Part shown: one piece after another, positions 30,963-40,195 of the stretch
Position numbering within the stretch: position 1 is the first letter of the stretch
How the letters are laid out: every line of letters starts with the position of its first letter
Origin: Candidatus Scatomonas pullistercoris
GTDB taxonomy: Bacteria; Bacillota; Clostridia; Lachnospirales; Lachnospiraceae
Reading direction: 5' to 3'
Length of the DNA: 64,000 nt
NCBI GenBank assembly: GCA_018713515.1
Contig: DVOO01000029.1
Span: forward strand, 57,154-121,153
Notes under the pieces: generated by a model
Databases searched by the model: none
The model's input: the letters and a program-made list of their open reading frames with translations, nothing else
What the model was told of the DNA's origin: nothing
Program-made: the position numbers and the translations under genes

Positions 30963-31247
30963 TCAGCACATCCTCGAAAAATGCTCAATGGCCTTGGCAA
31001 ACTCGGCAATCGTCTTGTCCGCGTCCCCGTGTTCGATGCCGTCCCGTACACAGTGATTCAGATGGCCCTCCAAAACGATCTGTCCCACCTTGTGAAGAGC
31101 TCCCTTGGCCGCGTTGATCTGGATCAAAATATCCTCGCAGGGTACATCCGTATCGATCATTTTATCAATCGCATTTAATTGTCCCATGATTTTTTTCAGC
31201 CTTCTGTGAAGGTTTTCAGAATCCATGCACTGTTTCATTTTTTTCAC
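30963..31247 (-). CDS. CsoR/FrmR-family metal-sensing transcriptional repressor
   Basis: DUF156 fold with C-X24-H-X3-C spacing (PCED...EGHLNHC), the Cu-type CsoR ligand pattern. Confidence 0.9.
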   Translation of the reverse strand: MKKMKQCMDSENLHRRLKKIMGQLNAIDKMIDTDVPCEDILIQINAAKGALHKVGQIVLEGHLNHCVRDGIEHGDADKTIAEFAKAIEHFSRMC

Positions 31248-31341
31248 CCGTTTTCTGAAATAATCTTTCCCTGCTCATGATACCACAGTACAGTGCAAAA
31301 AGTAAGACTTTTTCTTGCAGCCAGGCGCCCTTTTCCCGCTC

Positions 31342-31422
31342 TTATTTATGTTTGTATCCGGTATACATTACCATAAAAAAGCAGAACAGCGCAGCCCACG
31401 CCCAGAATTTATGTTTCTTCAT
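31342..31422 (-). CDS. 26-aa single-TM microprotein
   Basis: Manual translation MKKHKFWAWAALFCFFMVMYTGYKHK*; AGGAGG ribosome-binding site upstream of ATG; below the ORF-track cutoff. Confidence 0.7.
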   Translation of the reverse strand: MKKHKFWAWAALFCFFMVMYTGYKHK

Positions 31423-31525
31423 ACCTTCGCATCCTCCTCTCAGCACACGTCTGTGATCGCATTTCTGTTAGTTGTATTTAACCACTTACAGCTTAACATC
31501 CCATGACAGTCATGTCAATCTTCTT

Positions 31526-31984
31526 TTACAGGCGCAGTCCCTTGACATCCTTGATCCGGCTGAGGATCACATGACTTTCCAGTTTCGTGACGCCGGGAAG
31601 CACATCCATTTCGTCCCGGATCAGGCGCTCCATCTCTTCCTGCCCCGGAGCCACCGCATGGACATGAAGACGGCAGTTTCCGGTCATCCGGTAGATCTGT
31701 GTCACGGCACTGTTCCCGCAGAGCCGCCGCACCACATCCTCCAGGGCGGCCGGCTCCGTCTCTATATCAAAATAGCAGGACACCGCGCCGCTGATCTTCT
31801 GGGGATTAATCACCGCCGTATACATTTCAATAATTCCTTTTTCTTCCATTCCCTGAATTCTCGTCTTTACCGCAACCCTGGAAAGTCCGACCCTCTCCCC
31901 GATTTCCGAGTAGGATAGCCGGGCGTTTCCAATCAAAAGCTCAAGAATTTTCCGGTCCACTTCATTCAGACCATCCAGAAACAT
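31526..31984 (-). CDS. Lrp/AsnC family transcriptional regulator
   Basis: VDRKILELLIGNARLSYSEIGERVGLSRVAVKTRIQGMEEKGII and RAM-like C-terminus. Confidence 0.94.
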   Translation of the reverse strand: MFLDGLNEVDRKILELLIGNARLSYSEIGERVGLSRVAVKTRIQGMEEKGIIEMYTAVINPQKISGAVSCYFDIETEPAALEDVVRRLCGNSAVTQIYRMTGNCRLHVHAVAPGQEEMERLIRDEMDVLPGVTKLESHVILSRIKDVKGLRL

Positions 31985-32013
31985 CCCTCTCCCTCCATTT
32001 CGTATCCATTATA

Positions 32014-32040
32014 TTGACATTTGTTTGTTTTAATTATAAA
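32014..32040 (+). promoter_or_regulatory. Promoter upstream of the MATE gene in the lrp-MATE divergent region
   Basis: TTGACA followed 15-17 nt later by an A/T-rich -10 (TATAAA/TAAAAT). Confidence 0.5.
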
Positions 32041-32092
32041 ATATTTACGTTTCGTTATTTCATTCTACCATATCGAAAGAAAGGTGGCAATT

Positions 32093-33439
32093 ATGCATAT
32101 TACCTTAACCCGGGGACCAATCTTCCGGAATCTGATCCGGTTTGCTCTTCCTCTGATGCTCGGAAATCTTCTGCAGCAGCTCTATAATGTGGCCGACACC
32201 CTGATTGTGGGGCGTTTTGTGGGTTCCCGGGCGCTGGCCGCCGTGGGTAGCGCCTACACGCTTATGACCTTCCTCACTTCTGTTCTTCTGGGGCTTTCCA
32301 TGGGCAGCGGCGCTGTATTTTCCATCCGTTATGGGGAGGGAAAATCGGATGAACTCAAATCCGGCGTTTTCCATTCCTTTCTTCTGATTGCGGCTGTCAC
32401 CGCCGTGATGAATACTGCTGTTTTTCTTTTTATTGATCCCATTATGCGCCTGCTCCAGGTACCTTTGGAGGTCTATCCCCTTATGCGGGAATATCTGTGG
32501 ATCATATTTGCCGGTATTGCCGCCACGTTTTTCTATAATTTTTTTGCTTCCCTGCTCCGGGCTGTGGGCAATTCCCTGACTCCCCTGCTTTTCCTGGCCC
32601 TGTCCGCCCTGCTGAATATCGGTCTGGACCTTCTGTTTGTGGCCGGCTTTCACTGGGGCGTGGGCGGCGCTGCCCTGGCCACAGTCATCTCCCAGTACGC
32701 ATCCGGCGCAGGCATTTTCCTGTTTACCCTGCTCCGTTTTCCGGAATTGCGGCTGCAGAGGCGCCATCTCTGCTTCCGCCCTTCGGTCATGAAGGAAATC
32801 GCCAATCTTTCCTTCCTCACCTGCATCCAGCAGTCGGTCATGAACTTTGGAATCCTGATGGTGCAGGGGCTGGTCAACAGCTTCGGCCCGGCGGTCATGG
32901 CTGCATTTGCGGCGGCCGTAAAGATTGATTCCTTTGCCTACCTGCCCGTACAGGATTTTGGGAATGCCTTTTCCACCTACGTGGCGCAGAATTACGGAGC
33001 CGGAAAAAAAGATCGGGTATCCGCCGGCTTCCGCTGCGCCATTCTTACCTCTGTCGTGTTCTGTCTGGTAATCAGTACGGCGGTATTTATATTTGCCCGG
33101 CCCCTGATGCAGATATTTGTAGATCCCTCAGAAACAGAGATCGCCGCCATCGGCGTACAGTACCTTCGGATAGAAGGAAGCTTCTACTGCGGCATTGGCC
33201 TCCTGTTCCTGCTGTACGGCTTTTACCGGGCAGTAAAAAAACCGGGCATGTCCATTATCCTCACGGTGATCTCCCTGGGCACAAGGGTACTTCTGGCCTA
33301 CATTCTGTCCGCCATCCCCGCCTTAAATGTTGCCGGAATCTGGATGGCTGTTCCCATCGGATGGTTTCTCGCGGATCTGACCGGATTTCTCTATTACCGC
33401 CGCTGCAGGAAAATGCTCTCCGGCCAGAGCTCCTGCTAG
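32093..33439 (+). CDS. MATE family efflux transporter
   Basis: NLLQQLYNVADTLIVGRFVGSRALAAVGSAYTLMTFLTSVLLGLSMGSG; start set at MHITLTRGPIFRN. Confidence 0.94.
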   Translation: MHITLTRGPIFRNLIRFALPLMLGNLLQQLYNVADTLIVGRFVGSRALAAVGSAYTLMTFLTSVLLGLSMGSGAVFSIRYGEGKSDELKSGVFHSFLLIAAVTAVMNTAVFLFIDPIMRLLQVPLEVYPLMREYLWIIFAGIAATFFYNFFASLLRAVGNSLTPLLFLALSALLNIGLDLLFVAGFHWGVGGAALATVISQYASGAGIFLFTLLRFPELRLQRRHLCFRPSVMKEIANLSFLTCIQQSVMNFGILMVQGLVNSFGPAVMAAFAAAVKIDSFAYLPVQDFGNAFSTYVAQNYGAGKKDRVSAGFRCAILTSVVFCLVISTAVFIFARPLMQIFVDPSETEIAAIGVQYLRIEGSFYCGIGLLFLLYGFYRAVKKPGMSIILTVISLGTRVLLAYILSAIPALNVAGIWMAVPIGWFLADLTGFLYYRRCRKMLSGQSSC

Positions 33440-35016
33440 CTCCGTAGACGGAATGTCCTTCCTGCCATCCGATAAACCAGAATACATGCTATCCCAGAGT
33501 AAACCAGAGAAAATACCAGAGAGAGTATTCCGAACAGAAGGGCCGGCACCTGAAACTGCAGCAGCAAAAAGCAGACAAGATACGTGGCCCAGACTGCCAG
33601 CTTATACGTTCCGCTTTTGAGTTCTGTGCTGGCTGTATAGGGCTGGAGCAGATAGTAAAGGGTCAGATAATGAACGGAGAAAAAAATACTCATAGCCAGG
33701 ATTGATGCGGGATACAAAATGTAATAGAAAAAATTCTCCGTTCCCCCCGACATCCACAGAAGCAGCGGCAGGCCGGCGGCCAGCACGGCCGCCGGCATCA
33801 GATTCAGCCGGATGATCTCCAAAAGCCTCAGCCGGAATAATTCCAGGATGCAGGCAGGCCGTTTGTAGAAAGAATACGTAAGCATGCTGTGATCACAGTT
33901 CATAAATAACGCCTGGGTAAAAACCGTCCCCCGGTTAAGCAGATACATAAGAAAAGCAATGTAAGGAAACTGCTCCAGCAAAAGGCTCCTGATCGCCGGG
34001 GCCAGGCGCGGACTTGACAGAACAGCGGCAAGCAGGGCCGCAGTTCCGGCCAGAAGCACTGCCGTCAGACGTTTTACCGATTTCCACAGAATTTTTTTGT
34101 GCCGTTTTACAAACAGATCATGGAAACCGGCAAATCCGCTGCGATTTGTACCCGTTCCCGCTGCCCGGCTGATATTTCCGAGACTCTGCTCTGCCACGGC
34201 TTTCCGGACAGTCTGCCGTACATCCATGCCGGTACGCTTTTCCGCCAGCAGGATCTGATACATCTCTCTGTAATGTCTGAAACCAGAAATTTTCACGGCC
34301 GCGCGGACACCCGGAATCAGAGAAATAAAAACTGCGGCCGTGTATACAGAAATCGGAAGGCAGATGCCAAAAGCCGGCAGTACGTACGCTGCCCCGAGAA
34401 ATACTGCCGTCAGGATCCAGAAGGTTCTGGATGGAAGATTTTCATTGCTGCAGCTTCCTGTCTTTTCATAACGGCGCAGGAAATACCAGGCTCCAGACAG
34501 CTTCACCGCCAGAATCAGCAGCGGACTCAGAAAACAGGGCCAGAGAGGTATTCCGGCCAGCGAGCCTGTCAGGATCAGAAAAGGAAGAAAGGCGGCAGCG
34601 GAGCGTATCAGCTGATACCAGTAATTGGAGAGCGTATATTGCCGTGCATCCATGCCCATCAGAATCATGGCATAGTATTTGTCATTCGTCGGGTTGAACA
34701 TATAGGTATTCATGTAGGCGCCGATGAGCGTCAGGAAAAAAAACATATGACAATACAGCTCCGGGTGCCCCTTCCCTCCGTACAGCAGAAGCGGCCAGAA
34801 AACCATGCAGAAAAGATACAGCGCCTTTCCTGCCAGCGCGCCGGCTACCTCCCAGAATACCGACAGTATCAGCGCAAACTTTTTCAGTCCTCTGCTCTGG
34901 TACAGGGCCTCAGGCAGAAGTCTCTTCAGCAGCGGAATCTGTTTCAGAGAAAAAAGGATTGTATTTACCCGGTATGTATTTTTCAGAGAAAAGGAAATAC
35001 AGAATGTTCTAAACAT
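33436..35016 (-). CDS. ABC-2 type exporter membrane subunit
   Basis: Many TM segments; directly downstream of and overlapping an ABC ATPase gene. Confidence 0.75.
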   Translation of the reverse strand: MFRTFCISFSLKNTYRVNTILFSLKQIPLLKRLLPEALYQSRGLKKFALILSVFWEVAGALAGKALYLFCMVFWPLLLYGGKGHPELYCHMFFFLTLIGAYMNTYMFNPTNDKYYAMILMGMDARQYTLSNYWYQLIRSAAAFLPFLILTGSLAGIPLWPCFLSPLLILAVKLSGAWYFLRRYEKTGSCSNENLPSRTFWILTAVFLGAAYVLPAFGICLPISVYTAAVFISLIPGVRAAVKISGFRHYREMYQILLAEKRTGMDVRQTVRKAVAEQSLGNISRAAGTGTNRSGFAGFHDLFVKRHKKILWKSVKRLTAVLLAGTAALLAAVLSSPRLAPAIRSLLLEQFPYIAFLMYLLNRGTVFTQALFMNCDHSMLTYSFYKRPACILELFRLRLLEIIRLNLMPAAVLAAGLPLLLWMSGGTENFFYYILYPASILAMSIFFSVHYLTLYYLLQPYTASTELKSGTYKLAVWATYLVCFLLLQFQVPALLFGILSLVFSLVYSGIACILVYRMAGRTFRLRS

Positions 35017-35716
35017 GGCCGTCCTCCCTGAGCATTTCAATAATTCTGTCCTTCAGCCCTCCCTGATCCAGATTTTCCCGGTTAATGGCTTCCAGCGTTC
35101 CCTGATTCAGTATCACGATCTCATCACAAAGATCCAGTGCCAGTTCCAGAATATGCGTGGAAAAGATCAGTATGCGGTCCTCCTTCTGGGTCCGGAGCAG
35201 CTGCTTCATTTCCTCTGCCGCCACCACATCCAGAGAGGTCAGGGGCTCATCCAGAAGAAGGATTTTCGGCTTCGCGATGATCTGGATCAGCATCTGCATT
35301 TTATTCTTCATGCCGTGGGAATAATCCTTCAAAAGCTTATCCCTGTCCTCCTCCTCAATAAAAACCATATCAAAATATTCGTCCTGGCTCTTCGGCTCCT
35401 CGATCCTGTCCCGGTTAATCTCCATAAAGAATTTCAGGAATTCTCTCCCCGTAAGGAATTCAGGAACAGCAGGAACAGAAAGCACGTATCCGATCTCTTC
35501 CGCCGCGGCTTCCCGCTCTTCTTCCCCGCTTCGCAGGAAAAAGCGGCCTCCGTCCGCCTTCAGATCCCGGTTCAGGCAATTAAAAAGTGTCGTCTTGCCT
35601 GCCCCGTTGCGTCCCAGGAGGCCGTAAATTTTCCCGCTCTGAAATACAAAATTGATATCTTTCAGAACCTTTTTCTGTTCAAACTGTTTTTTCAGGTGCT
35701 CAACAACAAATTCCAC
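35009..35716 (-). CDS. ABC transporter ATP-binding protein
   Basis: GRNGAGKTTLFNCLNRD Walker A, KILLLDEPLTSLD Walker B. Confidence 0.94.
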   Translation of the reverse strand: MEFVVEHLKKQFEQKKVLKDINFVFQSGKIYGLLGRNGAGKTTLFNCLNRDLKADGGRFFLRSGEEEREAAAEEIGYVLSVPAVPEFLTGREFLKFFMEINRDRIEEPKSQDEYFDMVFIEEEDRDKLLKDYSHGMKNKMQMLIQIIAKPKILLLDEPLTSLDVVAAEEMKQLLRTQKEDRILIFSTHILELALDLCDEIVILNQGTLEAINRENLDQGGLKDRIIEMLREDGHV

Positions 35717-35793
35717 GGACAGCTCTCCCCTCTGTTTTATTTTTTCTGATTATAGCGGAGCTGCCCCGGGAAGTCAAACAAAATACCCGTCTT

Positions 35794-36420
35794 TCAGAAA
35801 TTCAGCGGTTCTTTTTTCTCCATGGCTTTGTCAAATTCCGGATTAAAATAATAATAATTCCGGCTGTCCAGCTTTTCCTTTACCTTCTCCAGGGCCTCCC
35901 CAAATCGCTGAAAATGCACGATTTCCCGGCTTCTCAGGAACTTCAGGGGCGCTCTGACATCCGGGTCCTCTATGACCCGCAGAAGATTGTCATAGACCGT
36001 TCTGGCTTTCTGTTCCGCAGCCAGATCTTCTGTAAGATCTGTAATGGCGTCTCCCTTTGACTGGAGCTCCAATGCGGAAAAAGGAAGGGCAGAAGCCGCC
36101 TGGGGCCACAGCCCGGCCGTGTGATCAATATAATACGCGTCAAAACCTGCCGTCCTCAGCTGCTCCGGCGTAAGATTCCGGGTAAGCTGAAAGACCATGG
36201 CGCAGATCATCTCCATATGGGCCATCTCCTCGGTGCCGATATCGGTCAGAAGACCTCCCACGGTCTTTACCGGCATGGAATACCGCTGGGCCAGATAGCG
36301 CACGGAGGCCGACAGCTCACCGTCCGGCCCTCCGTACTGGCTGATAATCAGCTGTGCCGTTTTCGGACAGGTTTTCGTGATTTTCACCGGAAACTGAAGC
36401 CTTTTTTCATAATTCCACAT
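35794..36420 (-). CDS. cotJC: Spore coat protein CotJC (manganese catalase family)
   Basis: YGGPDGELSASVRYLAQRYSMP, LLTDIGTEEMAHMEMICAMV, REIVHFQRFGEAL. Confidence 0.94.
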   Translation of the reverse strand: MWNYEKRLQFPVKITKTCPKTAQLIISQYGGPDGELSASVRYLAQRYSMPVKTVGGLLTDIGTEEMAHMEMICAMVFQLTRNLTPEQLRTAGFDAYYIDHTAGLWPQAASALPFSALELQSKGDAITDLTEDLAAEQKARTVYDNLLRVIEDPDVRAPLKFLRSREIVHFQRFGEALEKVKEKLDSRNYYYFNPEFDKAMEKKEPLNF

Positions 36421-36850
36421 GACCGCACTCTCCTTCCCAGGGCAGGCTTCCCCCCGCCCAGCAAAAGTCTTCCGCCCCTCTCTGACCGTTTAAAATGCAG
36501 CAGCGGCTCAGGGGATAAAACTGTTCCGCGAACCTGCGGGACAGCTCTTCCTTTTCCTGCAGCTTTTCCCTGTACAGGGACAGAGCCTCCGGATCCTGCG
36601 CATGGGTATCCAGATACAGAGTCAGATCATCCAGGACAAAGGCTGTCTCCCCGATGCGCGCCAGCAGCTTCTCTCTTTCCGTCTGCTCCCGGCCCGGGCA
36701 CTGCAGAGTCTCCGTCTGCTCTTCTGCCGCGAAAAACGGCTTGTACAGTTCCCTGAAAATGGTTCCCTTCCGCATTGCCTCCTCATCGCAAAAAAGCGCT
36801 CCCCAGGACTGAACCGGGACGGAGGAAATGGCCAGTGTTTGTCTCTCCAT
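36407..36850 (-). CDS. Fused CotJA-CotJB spore coat-associated protein
   Basis: N-part LAISSVPVQSWGALFCDEEAMRKGTIFRELYKPF resembles CotJA (GTIFPELxKPF); C-part KLLARIGETAFVLDDLTLYLDTHAQDPEAL...RFAEQFYPLS resembles CotJB; one uninterrupted frame overlapping cotJC. Confidence 0.85.
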   Translation of the reverse strand: MERQTLAISSVPVQSWGALFCDEEAMRKGTIFRELYKPFFAAEEQTETLQCPGREQTEREKLLARIGETAFVLDDLTLYLDTHAQDPEALSLYREKLQEKEELSRRFAEQFYPLSRCCILNGQRGAEDFCWAGGSLPWEGECGHVEL

Positions 36851-36861
36851 AATAAAACTCC

Positions 36862-36891
36862 TTTCGACAGATCTGCCGAAACACACGTTCG
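36862..36891. promoter_or_regulatory. Overlapping dyads in the cotJ leader, including a LexA-box-like sequence
   Basis: 36862-36881 TTTCG-A-CAGATCTG-C-CGAAA; 36878-36891 minus strand CGAACGTGTGTTTC fits CGAACRNRYGTTYC exactly. Confidence 0.5.
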
Positions 36892-36971
36892 TATTTCGGT
36901 AAATATAGTATCTGTCAAAAGGAGTTTTCTAGACGAAGCAAATCCAGCCAGCCGTTCCAGTATTTTCAGCT

Positions 36972-39134
36972 TTACAGAAATCCTTTCCATCTGAAATAAA
37001 TTTTTTTCCAGAAGGGCAGCTTTTCATAAAGGGCTTTTACTGCTTTTCTGTAAAGCATCCTTGCCTCTTTTCCTTTTTCCGCGGAATGTCCGCTGTAGGC
37101 CTCTTCCCGCACAATTTCCAGCAGGTTCTCTACTTCCTTTCCGTCAAGTCCCGGGACAGCCTCATCCGGGCACATGAGAAACTCCCGCCCGTCTCCGCCG
37201 GCTTTTTTCAGCTTTCCGGCTGCCCGAAGCGCCTGGCGCAGCAGAGTAAATATCTCCCGGGCATCCATATGGCTGACGGCCGGTCTCTGAAATTCTCCCT
37301 TCAGAAAGAGAAGGGCGGCCAGCACCACAAGCCCCAGCAGAAAGAGCTCCGCCAGAATCAGAAAATCCGCTGTCCCTCCATCTCCCGCTCCGGAGAAGGC
37401 TTTCGTCGGGGCCGCTTCCGCCGGCTGGGCGGAAAGGGCCCCGGTCCGGAAACGGCCGGGCTTGGAAAACTGTTCCAGCAGGCTCAGATCCAGACCCGCG
37501 TAGGAGGGCGTGCCCCCATCCCCGGAGGGCGAAACTTCCACCGGCATCCAGCCGTAATCTTCCATAAAAATCTCCGGCCAGGCATGTGCCTCTTCATCCG
37601 TCACAGACGCCGACCAGCTTCCATCCGCCTCCTGTTCGAAATCCGAAGCCGGAACCGCGTAGCCGGCCGCATAGCGGGCCGGAATCCCGTAAAACCGGTA
37701 GATCAGGACGGCCGCGGAAGCAAAATGCTGGCAGTATCCCTCCCGTCCTTCAAAAAGAAAGTACTCCGCAGGGTCCTGATTCAGCGGAAAAAGGCCCGGC
37801 GTCCTGGTATAGTGCATTTCTCCCAGAATCTGCAGTATAAAGGCCGTAATTTCCTCCAGGCTCTCCAGCGGATTCTCCCGGCACAGACTGGACAGGCGCT
37901 CTGTCCCCGCTTCCGGGACTCTTGTATATTCCTGCTGTATTTCCTTTTCATAGGCCTGCTGGGCTTCCCGGTACCATTCTGCGTACATCCGGTAGCTTTC
38001 CGGAATCGCGTCCCAGTCTACTTCCATTTCCGATCTGGGCTGATAAAAGTACAGGCTGACTCCCTCTCCCAGATTCGTCATGCGGCCTCTCATGGAGAGG
38101 TAGGGCACATACGTATTGTCATCGGAAGAATCCAGATTCCGGATCTGCAGAGCCGCAGCATGCTGCACCTCCTCCCAGCGGATATCAAGGCTCAGCATAA
38201 AATACATATTTTCCAGCATCCCGGGAATCCAGCTTTCATATTCTCCCCAGTGCAGCGTATTGTCCTCCATCCGCTCGTACACTTCCTCCTCCTGGGCCGG
38301 CTGCCATACACCGTTTTCATAGGCGCCGCCGCTGAAGGATTTCAGATAAACCGTTTCTTCCGGACGTGTCGCACTGCTGATCTCCAGCTTCTCCTCACCG
38401 GTGGGATACAGATTGCCGCGGCTTACGGTACCGTCATTCACCTGAACGGGGGAGCCCTGCATCCGCTTCACCGTCCTCTGTACGTATCCCTCCGCCGCAA
38501 AGGCGGCCTGGTAAAACCACTCCGGATTAAGCTGCACCAGAAGCAGCGCCGCCGCGAACAGAAGAGAAAGAAGGCCGGCCATGGACAGCCGCGGCCCTCC
38601 CTGCAGAACCCAGAAAGAAATCTGAAAAATACAGAACAGGAACACCGTTGCCATTCCCGGGAAGATGCCCAGGAAAGGGGCCAGCAGCAGATACGCGGTG
38701 GTCAGCACGTACAGCGGCCAGTGCAGGCCGGCTCTGATCTCCAGCAGAAACACGAGTGCCGCAAAAAGGAGGCTCAAATACAGCACCGCTCCGTCAGCTG
38801 CCGCCCCGGTGCCCGGGCGCCCCCGCAGCTGCTCCAGAACCATCCGCAGCTGCTCCCGGAGCGCCGGCACAAGAACCGGCAGCAGGCAGGCAGCCGCCCC
38901 GGCACACCCGGCAGCCAGCCGCCTTCTCTTCCGCTCCATACGCCCGATCCGCGCCAGGATCCAGGGACAGAGCAGAACCGGCGGCAGGCAGAGCCACAGC
39001 TGAAAATGAAGCCCCTCTAAAGAACGAAAGAACAGAAGGAAGCCGCCTGCCGCGGCAGAGATAAGAAACAGCTCCGCGGCCCGGAATTTTTTTTCTTTAT
39101 TCTGTTTTGACCAAATTACAGCCGTTTTTTCCAC
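36972..39134 (-). CDS. Transglutaminase-like membrane protein
   Basis: Multi-TM N-terminus; core EGREGYCQHFASAAVLIYRFYGIPARYAAGYAVP...HAWPEIFMEDYGWMPVEVSPS; probable GTG start at 39134 behind GGAGGAAG. Confidence 0.92.
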   Translation of the reverse strand: MEKTAVIWSKQNKEKKFRAAELFLISAAAGGFLLFFRSLEGLHFQLWLCLPPVLLCPWILARIGRMERKRRRLAAGCAGAAACLLPVLVPALREQLRMVLEQLRGRPGTGAAADGAVLYLSLLFAALVFLLEIRAGLHWPLYVLTTAYLLLAPFLGIFPGMATVFLFCIFQISFWVLQGGPRLSMAGLLSLLFAAALLLVQLNPEWFYQAAFAAEGYVQRTVKRMQGSPVQVNDGTVSRGNLYPTGEEKLEISSATRPEETVYLKSFSGGAYENGVWQPAQEEEVYERMEDNTLHWGEYESWIPGMLENMYFMLSLDIRWEEVQHAAALQIRNLDSSDDNTYVPYLSMRGRMTNLGEGVSLYFYQPRSEMEVDWDAIPESYRMYAEWYREAQQAYEKEIQQEYTRVPEAGTERLSSLCRENPLESLEEITAFILQILGEMHYTRTPGLFPLNQDPAEYFLFEGREGYCQHFASAAVLIYRFYGIPARYAAGYAVPASDFEQEADGSWSASVTDEEAHAWPEIFMEDYGWMPVEVSPSGDGGTPSYAGLDLSLLEQFSKPGRFRTGALSAQPAEAAPTKAFSGAGDGGTADFLILAELFLLGLVVLAALLFLKGEFQRPAVSHMDAREIFTLLRQALRAAGKLKKAGGDGREFLMCPDEAVPGLDGKEVENLLEIVREEAYSGHSAEKGKEARMLYRKAVKALYEKLPFWKKIYFRWKGFL

Positions 39135-39148
39135 GGTCTTCCTCCCTG

Positions 39149-40195
39149 CTACAGACACAGTACCAAACGTTCCAGTTCTTCTGCGTAACCTTCCTCCGAA
39201 AAGGCAAACAATTCCTTTCCATTCAAAGTAAGCCGAAGATCCAGCCCCAGCCATAATCCCTGGCCGCAGAGCGCCGGAGCGCCGGAGATTTCTTTTATAT
39301 CCTCTTCTCTCCCGCACAGCCACAGCAGAATCTCCTGTACAGCTTCCCGGTTATCCGCCCTCTGGCTGTATGCTTCCTTCCGCCCCTTTTTCCATACCAG
39401 CTGTACCGAAGCCTGCCCCTCTATCAGCCCGTTCAGCACTGCGGACAAAATCTCCATAAATGCATCCAGACGCCTGGCTGTCACATGCTCTCCGCTCTGC
39501 AGATCCAGATGCAGCAGCACCGTTTTTTCCTCCTCCGGCTGGCATTCACGCACCAGCAGCCTGTCATTTCTGGCGGACTGCTTCCAGTGGATCCGCCGGC
39601 TGGGATCTCCCGGCGCGTATTCCCGGATCTGACGAAATTCCCCCTCCCCGTTTTTCTGTGCGGGAAGCAGAATTCCTTCCGCTCCCGGCCGCTCCGGAAA
39701 ACTGCCGGCCGCCTCCACCCGCACAGCTCTCGGCGGCGGAAGCACAGCAATCCGGAGCTCCCCGCCGGTCCGGATCCGTGACCGGAACAGATCCAGGGGA
39801 TCCGTAACCGTTCCCCGCAAAAGCCGCAGATGCAGCATCCCGCACCAGGCGGCCTGAAGGGACAGTCTCTCTTCCGCCTTTCCCACCGGGACCTTCCTAA
39901 GCTGCGGCTCCTCCTGCCAGTAGCGGCACTCCACCCGGAGCCGGCAGCGGCCCGGGGGAAAACGTCCTGTGTATTCCGTCTTCACCGGGCACTCCGCTTC
40001 CCGTCCCTTTTCCGCCACAAGAAATTCTCTGGAAAATCTTGCTCTGAACCTGCGCCCAAGAAAACGGGAAACCACAAACATGGCTGCCAGAATCAGCAGT
40101 TCCGTTACCGCAAGGGCCATCAGAGAAAACAGATGGTACATCCCCGCCAGGTACCAGGTAAAGCCGGCGGCCGCCAGAAGCAGAAGGCCTTTCAT
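39149..40195 (-). CDS. DUF58 domain-containing protein
   Basis: REYAPGDPSRRIHWKQSARNDRLLVRECQPEEEKTVLLHLD. Confidence 0.92.
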   Translation of the reverse strand: MKGLLLLAAAGFTWYLAGMYHLFSLMALAVTELLILAAMFVVSRFLGRRFRARFSREFLVAEKGREAECPVKTEYTGRFPPGRCRLRVECRYWQEEPQLRKVPVGKAEERLSLQAAWCGMLHLRLLRGTVTDPLDLFRSRIRTGGELRIAVLPPPRAVRVEAAGSFPERPGAEGILLPAQKNGEGEFRQIREYAPGDPSRRIHWKQSARNDRLLVRECQPEEEKTVLLHLDLQSGEHVTARRLDAFMEILSAVLNGLIEGQASVQLVWKKGRKEAYSQRADNREAVQEILLWLCGREEDIKEISGAPALCGQGLWLGLDLRLTLNGKELFAFSEEGYAEELERLVLCL

